Assembly: GCA_903859155.1 (NCBI GenBank)
Contig: CAIOLO010000136.1
Span: forward strand, 1-45,894
Length of the DNA stretch: 45,894 bases
Direction: 5' to 3'
DNA from: an uncultured beta proteobacterium
Lineage (GTDB): Bacteria > Pseudomonadota > Gammaproteobacteria > Burkholderiales > SG8-39
Program-made: the position numbers and the translations under genes
Shown: positions 37,408-45,163 of the stretch, piece after piece
How the letters are laid out: the number at the start of each line of letters is the position of its first letter
How positions within the stretch are numbered: the first letter of the stretch is position 1
The notes under the pieces: model-generated
Databases searched by the model: none
The model's input: only the letters and a program-made list of their open reading frames with translations
Told to the model about the DNA's origin: nothing

Positions 37408-38193
37408 ATGGCAGGCAACGACATCCTCAAGATCAGGACTGAAAACCACATCTGCCTGTTGACGCTCAACCGGCCCGAAGTACGCAATGCGCTCAACACC
37501 GAGTTGAGCCTTGCGATCGCCGAGGCAGTCATCGAAGCGGATTACAACCCGGACGTGTTCATGATTGCCATCACCGGTGAAGGCGACAAGTCCTTCTGTT
37601 CCGGCGGTGATCTGCGCGACGCCCATCAGCGCGCCGAATCCGGCCGGGTCGTGCATGGTCCGCTGCAAAACCCGCAGCGCGCCATCACCGAGGTCCTGAT
37701 CGATGCCAAAAAGCCCTCGCTCGCCATCGTCAACGGGCCGGCCATGGCCGGGGGATTCGAACTTGCGCTGGCCTGCGACCTGCGTGTCGCCGTGGATAGC
37801 GCTTTCTTCGGCCTGCCCGAGGCCAAACGCGGCCGCGGCGCGCATTTCGCCTCGGTGGTGTTGCCGCAAATGATCCCCCCGGCCATCGCCATGGAATGGC
37901 TCTATACCGGCAGGCGCATACCCGTCGAGGAGGCGGCGCGCTACGGCCTGCTCAATCGCGTGGTGCCGCGCGCAACACTCATGGACGCCGCGATGGAACT
38001 GGCCGGTGAAGTCGTCTCCTCCGCGCCCCTGTCGCTGCAGCGCATGAAACTGACCTTCCGCAAAACCCACGGCATGCAACTCAATTCCGCGATCCGCCTG
38101 GACACGGGACCTGATACCTATGCCTCGGAAGATCAGAAGGAAGGCACCCGGGCTTTTCTTGAAAAGCGCGCCCCGGTCTGGCGCGGTCGCTAG
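37408..38193 (+). CDS. Enoyl-CoA hydratase/isomerase family protein
   Basis: A 261-residue crotonase-fold enzyme. LLTLNRPEVRNALN opens the fold; the oxyanion-hole segments are FCSGGDL and PAMAGGFELALACD; FGLPEAKRGRG carries the Glu of the catalytic loop. It should act on an acyl-CoA by hydration, isomerisation or a related step. The exact substrate is not evident. The ATG at 37408 has a weak ribosome binding site and probably depends on the small ORF just upstream. Its stop codon TAG coincides with the first bases of the inverted 75-bp repeat (38191). No acyl-CoA synthetase or dehydrogenase is near; a second crotonase gene is at the right end of the window. Confidence 0.9.
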   Translation: MAGNDILKIRTENHICLLTLNRPEVRNALNTELSLAIAEAVIEADYNPDVFMIAITGEGDKSFCSGGDLRDAHQRAESGRVVHGPLQNPQRAITEVLIDAKKPSLAIVNGPAMAGGFELALACDLRVAVDSAFFGLPEAKRGRGAHFASVVLPQMIPPAIAMEWLYTGRRIPVEEAARYGLLNRVVPRATLMDAAMELAGEVVSSAPLSLQRMKLTFRKTHGMQLNSAIRLDTGPDTYASEDQKEGTRAFLEKRAPVWRGR

Positions 38194-38265
38194 TTTAGAC
38201 CGCCGTCGCATAAAGCTTGCGCCGGCTGTTGGAAGCAGCGCGGCGAGCTTTTGGCCGCGCGGTCG
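38191..38265. repeat. Inverted single copy of the 75-bp palindromic repeat
   Basis: This 75-bp stretch is the reverse complement of 49-123 at the left edge, with five mismatches by my count. It begins exactly at the TAG stop of the enoyl-CoA hydratase gene and could supply the stop and a transcription-terminating hairpin. About 38 kb separates it from the other copies. Confidence 0.85.
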
Positions 38266-38426
38266 TAGGCTTCCGAACCCTTTCCGATCAATACAACGCC
38301 TGGCCTGATCCCGGAACAGTTCCGCCCGCCTGTCCGCCGGTGCAACAATTCCCGGAAGACCGGTTGCGCAAATGCGCCAAGGCATCGTATCTTCTGTCGC
38401 TTTCGATCCTCACGAGGAAACCGGGC

Positions 38427-39254
38427 ATGATACCTACACGTCGCGCAAGCCAAGTCCTGTTCGCTTTTTGCGTAACCGCCTGCTGCGCCGCCGCTTTGGC
38501 ACAGACCGCGGAGAAGCCGTTCGAACCCTACTCCGGACAATCAGGCAAGGACGTGGTCTGGGTACCGACGCCGACCGTGACGGTCAGCAAGATGATGGAT
38601 GTCGCCAAGGTGACTTCCCGGGATTTTGTGATGGATCTGGGCTCCGGCGACGGGCGCAATGTCATCGCCGCCGCCAAGCGCGGCGCGCGCGCGCTTGGCG
38701 TGGAGTTCAATCCCGAAATGGTGAAACTCTCGGAACAAACCGCCGCAAAGGAAGGCGTGTCCGACAAGGCCCGGTTTGCGCAGGGAGACATGTTTGCGGC
38801 CGATATTTCGCAGGCCACGGTGATGGCCCTGTTCCTGCTCCCGGACAATCTGCGCAAGCTCAACCAGAAGTTTCAGGATCTGCGCCCGGGCACCCGCATC
38901 GTGGTCAACACCTTCGGCATCGACGGCTGGGAGGCCTCCCACAGCGAATCGGCCGAAGGCGACTGCGGCGCCTGGTGCAGCGTCATCCTTTACATCGTTC
39001 CGGCGAAAGTGGCGGGCGGCTGGCGCATCGGCCAGGACGAACTCATGCTGGAGCAGAAGGTGCAGCAGATCACCGGCACACTGACCTCGGGGGGGGTCGC
39101 AAGAACCATCGAAAACGGCCGTGTAACCGGCGATCAGGTGGTATTTTCCGTCGGCGGCGTCGAGTACAGCGGTCGCCTCAAGGACGATACGCTCTCTGGC
39201 AGCGTCAAAAGCAATGTTCCCGCCACCTGGACGGCCACGCGCTTGCGCCATTGA
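38427..39254 (+). CDS. SAM-methyltransferase-like protein with a signal peptide
   Basis: A 275-residue class I methyltransferase fold. The nucleotide-binding motif VMDLGSGDGRN lies at 68-78 and the acidic end of the next strand at GVEFNP; VVWVPTPTVTVSKMMDVAKV just before it resembles small lysine-methyltransferase-like proteins of the FAM173 type. The N-terminus MIPTRRASQVLFAFCV with CCAAALAQ is a convincing signal peptide, so the protein is probably periplasmic, where S-adenosylmethionine is not expected. The C-terminal 80 residues (VQQITGTLTSGGVART, VGGVEYSGRL) form a beta-rich extra domain. The start at 38427 has GAGGAA upstream; longer starts would read through the repeat. Neighbours give no hint of the target. 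Confidence 0.8.
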   Translation: MIPTRRASQVLFAFCVTACCAAALAQTAEKPFEPYSGQSGKDVVWVPTPTVTVSKMMDVAKVTSRDFVMDLGSGDGRNVIAAAKRGARALGVEFNPEMVKLSEQTAAKEGVSDKARFAQGDMFAADISQATVMALFLLPDNLRKLNQKFQDLRPGTRIVVNTFGIDGWEASHSESAEGDCGAWCSVILYIVPAKVAGGWRIGQDELMLEQKVQQITGTLTSGGVARTIENGRVTGDQVVFSVGGVEYSGRLKDDTLSGSVKSNVPATWTATRLRH

Positions 39255-39344
39255 CCCGGCGGCAAACGGGCATTCCTCTCATAAACACAGGGAACAGGCC
39301 GGCCGAATAAGGACGCGGTCGCTTGTGCCCTCCGGGACTGTGCG

Positions 39345-40322
39345 CTACTGCGGCTTGATTCCCGCGTCTTTGGCGACTTTTCCATACAGACCAAGCTCGG
39401 TTCTGATGCGCTCGTCGAATGCCTCCGGTGAACTCGCCACGGGTTCGAAACCGGTATCGATGAGCCGCTGGCGAATTTCTGGCAGCGCCAGCACGTCTGC
39501 AATTTCGTGATTCAGTCGCTGCACGATTTCACGGGGTGTCGCTTTGGGCGCGAGCAATCCGTGCCAGGCGAGAAACTCGAATCCCGGGATGGTTTCGGAC
39601 ACGGTCGGCAAATCGGGGAATTGCGCGCCGCCCCGTTTGAAATTGAGCGAGGCGACCGGACGAATACGCCCGGATTTCACCTGCGGCGCCGCGGTGTTGG
39701 CCGAATCGAACAGCAGGTTGATCTCGCCGCTCATCAGTGCGTTCAGGGCCGGCGCATTGCCCTTGTACATGACCATGATCATTTCGGTGCGGGCATGTGA
39801 ACGCAGCAATTCGCAACCCACGGTTGGCAATGCGCCCGAAGAGCCGCAGCTCACCTTGCCGGGATTGGACCGGATTTGCTCGATTACCTCGGACACGGTC
39901 TTCGACGCAAACGCGCTGCTGGCAAGCAGCAACATGGTGTTGCTCGCCATCTGGATCACGGGGGCGAGTTCCCTCGGATCGGGGCTGCCCAGGAGGAAAT
40001 ACGGATTGGTTACGAGAAACGGCACCGCGTAGAGCAGGGTATGGCCGTCGGGGGCTGCCTTGATCACCACCTCGGTTCCGATGTTGCCCCCAGCCCCCAC
40101 CCTGTTGTCGATGATGACAGGCTGGGTCAGATGCTCGCCGAGCTTCGGCGCTATCAGGCGGGCAACAACATCGATCGGTCCGCCCGGCGCAAAGGGCACC
40201 ACCACGCGAACCGGCTTGCTCGGAAATGCCGGGCCGGACGAGGGAGTCTGCGCCTGGGCGGTACAGGTGAGCACTGCGAAGAGCACTGTCGATGCAAGCG
40301 CGCGCACGGAACTGCTGTTCAT
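39345..40322 (-). CDS. Bug/TctC-family periplasmic solute receptor (7), in hyu operon
   Basis: A 325-residue Bug receptor: signal peptide ending near CTAQAQ, then FPSKPVRVVVPFAPGG, IDNRVGAGGN, DGHTLLY and VMYKGNAPA. The start at 40322 follows GAGGAG at good distance. It is 20 bases downstream of hyuB on the same strand, so hyuA, hyuB and this receptor form one operon. This is the clearest catabolic context for a Bug protein in the window: it likely delivers the substrate that the hydantoinase/oxoprolinase pair acts on, probably a cyclic amide, oxoproline-like or related carboxylate. No TTT membrane genes are present. Confidence 0.92.
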   Translation of the reverse strand: MNSSSVRALASTVLFAVLTCTAQAQTPSSGPAFPSKPVRVVVPFAPGGPIDVVARLIAPKLGEHLTQPVIIDNRVGAGGNIGTEVVIKAAPDGHTLLYAVPFLVTNPYFLLGSPDPRELAPVIQMASNTMLLLASSAFASKTVSEVIEQIRSNPGKVSCGSSGALPTVGCELLRSHARTEMIMVMYKGNAPALNALMSGEINLLFDSANTAAPQVKSGRIRPVASLNFKRGGAQFPDLPTVSETIPGFEFLAWHGLLAPKATPREIVQRLNHEIADVLALPEIRQRLIDTGFEPVASSPEAFDERIRTELGLYGKVAKDAGIKPQ

Positions 40323-40342
40323 GGTACTTCTCCTCATAAAAA

Positions 40343-42121
40343 TCATGCCTGGCTTGTTGGCGCCAGCGACCTGCCGGTTTCCAGTCGCAACTTGCGCGTT
40401 TCCTCCCACAGGATACGTCGTGCGACCGGGTCGATCGCCACCATGTAAATCTCGCGTGCTTTTTCCACGCTGATGTACTCGTTCACTACGTCCCAGAGCA
40501 CGTCCTCGGGATCGCGTTCGGCCGCATTGCCGACACCAGCACCTCCGCCGGTGAGCTTGAGTATGGTGTCGCCCGTTTTGAGCTGATAAAGCCGGTGACC
40601 GCGCACGATGCTTTCCTCGCCATCCCGGATGAGAAAGCCGCGGTTGTTTCGGGTTGACTCGCCGCCCAAGGCACCCGGTCCGCGCACAATTTCGCCATCG
40701 GAACTGCCGGTGGCAATGCCCGCCTCGCCGCCCTGGTTTTGCACCTCCCAGCGCATGCCCGAGCCGCCGCGCCATTTGCCGGAACCGGCGCTGTCGGCAA
40801 CAAATTCCCAGCTCTTGTACTTCCAGGGGAAACGCATCTCCAGCTCTTCCACATTGCCCTTGTTGACGGTGCCAAGGGACCCCATGCCGCAGGGTCCTTC
40901 GTGACCGTCGAAACCCGCGACGGCGCCGGTGCCGCCGTCCATATCGAAGGTAGTATTGACATAGCGCTCCTTCGTGCGCGGGTCCGTTCCAAAAATATAG
41001 TGCCCGTTGCGCATCCCCCAGGAGGTAATCGCGCGATCGGGCATCGCCTTGGACATGGCGCTCATCACCGCCTGAAGGGTCTGGCTGCCGACGCTCACCG
41101 GAGAGGCGCCCACCGTGGCCGGATACTGGGCGCTGACCACCAGCCCGGGAGGCGCTTCGACCGTGATCGGGCGCAGGCTGCCCTCGTTGTGATACTCGCC
41201 CAAGTCGGGATCCATGAACATGAAGGTGCCAAACAGCGCGTTGGCGTAGGTCGAGTTGTAAATGCTGTTCACGAAGCCCTTGCGCTGCTTGTCGCTTTTG
41301 GAGAAATCGAAATGCAGCGTGTCGTCTTTTTTCGTGATTTCGACGCGCACCCACACCGGAACGTCGAGTTCGGTGCCATCGTCGTCCGTGGCCGCCTCGC
41401 CGAAATAGGTGCCGTCGGGAATCGTGGCAATGGTGGCGCGCACCGCCCGCTCGGTGCGGTCCATCATTTCGTCCATGCATGCGAGCACGGTTTCCTTGCC
41501 GTACTTGTCCAGCAGCGCCACGATCCTTTGCTCGGAAAGGCGCACCGCCGCGATCTGCGCATAATTGTCGATTCGCGTTCCCTGCGGCCAGCGCACGTTG
41601 TTCAGGATCAGCTCCATGACATCCTCGCGCTCCTTGTCCCCCTCCATCACCTTGATTCCGGGGATCGCAAGGCCCTCCGCGTGGATGTCGTAGCCATTGG
41701 GGAAATACCCGCCGGGGTAGGCGCCGCCGGTATCCATCTGATGGGCGCGGCATAGCGTCCAGAACAGGAGTTCCCCTTTGTAGAAAATCGGGCGGTAAAA
41801 CCCCCAATCCGGCAGGTGGCAGCAGTATCCGTGGTAGGGATCGTTGACCAGGATCACATCGCCGGGATTGAGGTTCCCCTTGAATTTTTCCAGCACGTAC
41901 TCCACCGAGAGCTTGCCTCCCATGTACTGGACAGAAAGGCCGATCGGAATCGAAACGGTGCGTCCCCTCGCATCCCAGATCCCGACGGAAAGATCATGGA
42001 GCTGGGCGATCAGATAATTCTGGCAGGTGCGATCAAGTACATGGCGCATCTCCTTGCAGATATTCTGGAAGGAATGCCATACCGTCGAAAGAGTGAGGGG
42101 ATCCACACGAGTTGGGGTCAT
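40343..42121 (-). CDS. hyuB: Hydantoinase/oxoprolinase subunit B
   Basis: A 592-residue HyuB-family protein (hydantoinase B/oxoprolinase). Members work with HyuA in ATP-dependent opening of hydantoin or 5-oxoproline rings; related pairs carboxylate ketones such as acetone and acetophenone. Family segments include NPGDVILVNDPYHGYCCHLPD, HQMDTGGAYPGG, and the glycine-rich GGSGMRWEVQNQGG and TGGGAGVGNAAERDP near the C-terminus. The start at 42121 is four bases after the hyuA stop; its ribosome binding site AGGAGA is inside the end of hyuA, so translation is coupled. Neither strand contains biotin or ketone-carboxylase gamma-subunit genes, so hydrolase activity is the simpler reading. The substrate is unknown. 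Confidence 0.9.
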   Translation of the reverse strand: MTPTRVDPLTLSTVWHSFQNICKEMRHVLDRTCQNYLIAQLHDLSVGIWDARGRTVSIPIGLSVQYMGGKLSVEYVLEKFKGNLNPGDVILVNDPYHGYCCHLPDWGFYRPIFYKGELLFWTLCRAHQMDTGGAYPGGYFPNGYDIHAEGLAIPGIKVMEGDKEREDVMELILNNVRWPQGTRIDNYAQIAAVRLSEQRIVALLDKYGKETVLACMDEMMDRTERAVRATIATIPDGTYFGEAATDDDGTELDVPVWVRVEITKKDDTLHFDFSKSDKQRKGFVNSIYNSTYANALFGTFMFMDPDLGEYHNEGSLRPITVEAPPGLVVSAQYPATVGASPVSVGSQTLQAVMSAMSKAMPDRAITSWGMRNGHYIFGTDPRTKERYVNTTFDMDGGTGAVAGFDGHEGPCGMGSLGTVNKGNVEELEMRFPWKYKSWEFVADSAGSGKWRGGSGMRWEVQNQGGEAGIATGSSDGEIVRGPGALGGESTRNNRGFLIRDGEESIVRGHRLYQLKTGDTILKLTGGGAGVGNAAERDPEDVLWDVVNEYISVEKAREIYMVAIDPVARRILWEETRKLRLETGRSLAPTSQA

Positions 42122-42125
42122 TGCC

Positions 42126-44198
42126 TTATCTCCTGGTGAGGATGTAGTTCTTGACACTATCGACGACGCATTCGAAGGTACCGGGAACGACAACGGTGGT
42201 CGCCCGTTCCTCGATGATGGCCGGTCCGGCAATCCTGTGTCCCGCGCCCAGACGCTCGCCGTCATACACAGGAGTGTCCTGGTATCCCTTCGCCAGGTCC
42301 CACAGCACAGATCGGCGGCGCTTCACGCAATCCTCGACTTTCCCGCTGGCCTGCGGGATTTCCGCAAGTTGCAGGGGTTCGCGGCGTGCCGCGGCCTTCA
42401 CGCAGGCATTCAAGAATTCCACCTCCCGTTCCGGCATGTCAAAGGTGAACAGATCTTTGTGGAACCGATGAAACGCCTGCACGATGCCTTCGAGTTCCTG
42501 CGGTCCGATCCGCCCCAGCGGCACATCGGTAACCTGTACCTCGTGGAACTGCCCCATGTAGCGCATCTCCAGAGAGCGCCTGAGAACGATGCCCTCGGGT
42601 TTGACCCCAAGTTCTCCGAGCACCTGCCGGGCCTCTTCTTCCATCTCGACGAGCAGCCGGTTGACCCGCTCCAGATCAATCAGGCTGCGCCGGGAGATGA
42701 TCGAACGGGCAAAGTCCCGGCCAACTTCCATGTTGAGCATGCCGAATGCGCTATAGGTTGCCGCAAAGCGCGGGATGATCACCTTGGGAATTCCCAGTTG
42801 CTCGGCGACGTGCCCCCCATGAACCGGACCAGCACCGCCACCGACCACCAGGGCGAAGTCCCGTATGTCATAGCCGTGCTTGGTGGATATTTCCGTCATC
42901 TTGTCAGCCATCACGGAGTTGACCGTGGTGAAGAGGGTAAAAGCTGCCTGGGGTATGTCTAGGCCCAGCGGCTCAGCGACCTTGCGCACCGCCTCCCGCG
43001 CGAGGTCCTCGCGCAATGCGATTTCTCCGCCAAGAAAATAATCCGCCGGCACCAATCCAAGGACCAGATCCGCATCGGTGGTCGTCGGTTCGCTCCCACC
43101 CTTGCCGTAGCAGGCGGGTCCGGGATCCGCCCCGGCGCTTTGCGGACCAACCTGCATGAGTCCAAGGGAGTTGATCCAGGCAATGCTTCCACCGCCTGCG
43201 CCTACGCTGGGCACATCCACCAGCTTCATCGCCACCAGTTCCTCCCCGACCCAATTCATATCGGTGGTGGGAATCACGCCATTGCGGATCAGGCACACAT
43301 CGTAACTGGTGCCGCCCATGTCCACCGAAAACAGGTTGTCGCTGTCGATGGACTGTCCAAGCCGGATTGCCCCGGATGGCGCCGCGGCGGGACCGGAGCA
43401 GATAAGCGAAACCGCGCGGCGCGCCGACTCCTCGACGGACTGGACCATGCCGCCGCCCTGGACCATATAAAGCGTTCCCTTGAAACCGAGATCGGCCAGT
43501 TTTGTTTTGAGAGTCTTGAGGTAGTTCTCCGTGATGGGGCCCACCGCCGCGCTGACAACCGTAGTGCTGAAGCGCTCGAATTCCCTGAAAACCGGCAGCA
43601 CCTCGTGAGAAGCGGTGATGTAGGCGCCTGGCATCTCGCGGCGGCAGATTTCGGCCGCCTTGCGCTCGTTCAGGGGATTGATGTAGGAGTGCAGGAAACA
43701 GACCGCCACCGCATCGACCTTCTCTTCCTTCAGCCGCAAAATGGCAGTATGGACATCCTCTTCGCACAGGGGCGTCTCGATGTTGCCGGTATAGAGCGTT
43801 CGTTCATGGATTCCGAATCGCAGGTAACGGGGCACCAGTGGGCGGTAGGGCGGCACGAACAAATTGAACCGGGTGGTGTTGACGTTCTTGTAGCCGCGGC
43901 GGACCTGCAAGGTGTCGCGAAACCCTTCAGTCGCAAGCAACCCGACCTTGGCAATCTTCCCCGTCAGCAGCGCGTTGGTGGATAGTGTGGTGCCATGCGC
44001 AATCAGCAATCCGGCATCGGACAGGAATTGCGGCAGCTTCATGCCGAAAAATGCCGCGGCCTTTTCCAGGACGTTGGTAAAGCCGACCGTGGGATCCTCA
44101 GGCGTGGTCTGCGACTTGAAGGCATGTATCTCACCCTTCTCGTCGAGGACGAGACAGTCCGTGAACGTCCCGCCAACGTCGATGGTCACTCGGGTCAT
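42126..44198 (-). CDS. hyuA: Hydantoinase/oxoprolinase subunit A
   Basis: A 690-residue HyuA-family protein with an N-terminal Hydant_A_N domain (VTIDVGGTFTDCLV, then HGTTLSTNALL), a central hydantoinase A domain (SVDMGGTSYDVCLI, VGAGGGSIAW, DPGPACYGKGG, VGGGAGPVHGGHVAEQLG) and a C-terminal domain. It is the actin-like ATP-using partner of HyuB; together they hydrolyse cyclic amides such as N-methylhydantoin or 5-oxoproline, or carboxylate ketones in related systems. The ATG at 44198 overlaps the TGA of a short upstream reading frame (ATGA), a sign of translational coupling to a former or degraded upstream gene. The ribosome binding site is weak. hyuB follows after a four-base gap. Confidence 0.92.
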   Translation of the reverse strand: MTRVTIDVGGTFTDCLVLDEKGEIHAFKSQTTPEDPTVGFTNVLEKAAAFFGMKLPQFLSDAGLLIAHGTTLSTNALLTGKIAKVGLLATEGFRDTLQVRRGYKNVNTTRFNLFVPPYRPLVPRYLRFGIHERTLYTGNIETPLCEEDVHTAILRLKEEKVDAVAVCFLHSYINPLNERKAAEICRREMPGAYITASHEVLPVFREFERFSTTVVSAAVGPITENYLKTLKTKLADLGFKGTLYMVQGGGMVQSVEESARRAVSLICSGPAAAPSGAIRLGQSIDSDNLFSVDMGGTSYDVCLIRNGVIPTTDMNWVGEELVAMKLVDVPSVGAGGGSIAWINSLGLMQVGPQSAGADPGPACYGKGGSEPTTTDADLVLGLVPADYFLGGEIALREDLAREAVRKVAEPLGLDIPQAAFTLFTTVNSVMADKMTEISTKHGYDIRDFALVVGGGAGPVHGGHVAEQLGIPKVIIPRFAATYSAFGMLNMEVGRDFARSIISRRSLIDLERVNRLLVEMEEEARQVLGELGVKPEGIVLRRSLEMRYMGQFHEVQVTDVPLGRIGPQELEGIVQAFHRFHKDLFTFDMPEREVEFLNACVKAAARREPLQLAEIPQASGKVEDCVKRRRSVLWDLAKGYQDTPVYDGERLGAGHRIAGPAIIEERATTVVVPGTFECVVDSVKNYILTRR

Positions 44199-44413
44199 AG
44201 CCAGTCTTTCTGCATGTTGACTTTCTGCTGATTGATCTCGGGAACGACTAATTCTCCCAGCGCAGCGCCTTCCGGAGCCGTTGCGGTCACGCTGATTTCC
44301 TGACCGGCATGCGACCATTGGAAAAAAAACGGAAAATATCTGCCGTCGGAAAAACGCTCCTGCAAGTACGCGGCCGCGTTAAAGTAACCCTTGCGGTCGA
44401 GAACCGCATTTGA
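44195..44413 (-). pseudogene. Remnant of a small gene upstream of hyuA
   Basis: On the minus strand a frame without stops encodes about 72 residues, including GYFNAAAYLQERFSDGRYF and the ending NMQKDWL, and stops in an ATGA overlap with the hyuA start. It looks like real protein, but no ATG or GTG opens it; only a TTG with no ribosome binding site does. A different frame beginning at an ATG at 44454 covers the part upstream (RPFDPDQMRF), so one frameshift near 44400 would join the two into a protein of about 86 residues. A small subunit of the HyuAB-type enzyme is one possibility. Frameshift decay or a sequencing error could explain it. Confidence 0.4.
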
Positions 44414-44451
44414 TCAGGATCAAATGGGCGGAAGATATTCCGCCGTATTTT
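44410..44451 (+). promoter_or_regulatory. FNR-type promoter (box plus -10)
   Basis: TTGATCAGGATCAA at 44410-44423 matches the FNR consensus at all ten positions. TATTTT at 44446-44451 lies where the -10 of an FNR class II promoter should be (site centred near -41.5), reading toward the DoxX-like gene at 44689. The leader would be about 230 bases long. The box is symmetrical and could also serve the hyu operon on the other strand, but the -10 fit is better on plus. Confidence 0.65.
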
Positions 44452-44504
44452 CATTTGCCAATCAATAATAAGCTTGGAAGAATCCTGGGGAGGAGAAGCC
44501 GCAG

Positions 44505-44567
44505 ATGACCAGAACTCTATCGCGCGGCTGGCCGGGTCGATTAACTCTCCGCCGGAAATACCCTTGA
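44505..44567 (+). CDS. Possible 20-codon leader peptide
   Basis: A short ORF encodes a 20-residue, strongly basic peptide (starts MTRTLSRGWPG). Its ATG has the strong ribosome binding site GGGGAGGAG about nine bases upstream. It lies in the leader downstream of the FNR-type promoter, 120 bp before the DoxX-like gene. It may be a leader peptide or a relic of a lost gene start. Confidence 0.3.
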   Translation: MTRTLSRGWPGRLTLRRKYP

Positions 44568-44688
44568 CCATTCGTGTGGCGCTCGCCAATTGACACGCGA
44601 AGGGGCGCCTGCCTGTTGACTCTCGCCAGGCGGATTGCGGCATGCAAGGGCACTGCACCACCGGTTTTCATACAGCAAAGGGTTTTCA

Positions 44689-45078
44689 ATGTACCGCGAT
44701 GCATCATTGCTGGACACGTTCGGACACCTGCTTATCGTGTTCTACTTTCTGGTCACGGCAATAGGCAACCTGGCCGGGGAGAATATCAAGGGCCTGGTAG
44801 GTCGCATGGCGGAATTGCATACGCCCTTCCCCACGGCAGCGTTCTGGATCGGGACGTCCCTGCAGTTTGTGGGCTGCGGGCTGCTCATCGCCGACTGGTA
44901 CGCCGAGATCGGCATCTACTGCCTGATTTTGTTCATGGTGGTCGTGAGCGCCATATTCCACCGCTTTTGGACCTTTACGGATCCAATGCGGCGTGAATTG
45001 GGCCGGCGCATGCTGTTGCTCAACATAGGTGTCATCGGCGGCCTGCTGATGATGCTTCAAAACACGCAGCAGCTTTGA
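44689..45078 (+). CDS. DoxX-like small membrane protein
   Basis: A 129-residue integral membrane protein with four likely transmembrane helices (about residues 9-27 GHLLIVFYFLVTAIG, 48-66, 70-91 with GIYCLILFMVVVSAIFHRFW, and 104-122). The pattern matches the DoxX/SURF4-like family, whose members are linked to redox and thiosulfate metabolism or membrane quinone use; the exact role is not evident. The start at 44689 has AAAGGG six bases upstream; a longer reading to 44635 adds a basic stretch with no known counterpart. A full FNR-type promoter lies upstream, which would fit expression under low oxygen. Confidence 0.78.
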   Translation: MYRDASLLDTFGHLLIVFYFLVTAIGNLAGENIKGLVGRMAELHTPFPTAAFWIGTSLQFVGCGLLIADWYAEIGIYCLILFMVVVSAIFHRFWTFTDPMRRELGRRMLLLNIGVIGGLLMMLQNTQQL

Positions 45079-45163
45079 CCCGAGGCTGCCTCAACCCTTG
45101 CGGCCAAAAAAGATGCACGGGTTTCGCCCAAGCACCGACCACCGATGAACAAGGAATCATGAA

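Noticed and set aside
37141-38385. A 414-codon minus-strand frame spanning the repeat and the enoyl-CoA hydratase
   Set aside because: It is a shadow of the real plus-strand gene and includes the translated palindromic repeat.
40343-44198. Acetone or acetophenone carboxylase
   Set aside because: HyuA/HyuB-type subunits are shared with these enzymes, but no recognisable gamma-type subunit or other carboxylase genes are present; the small remnant upstream of hyuA is too unclear to decide.
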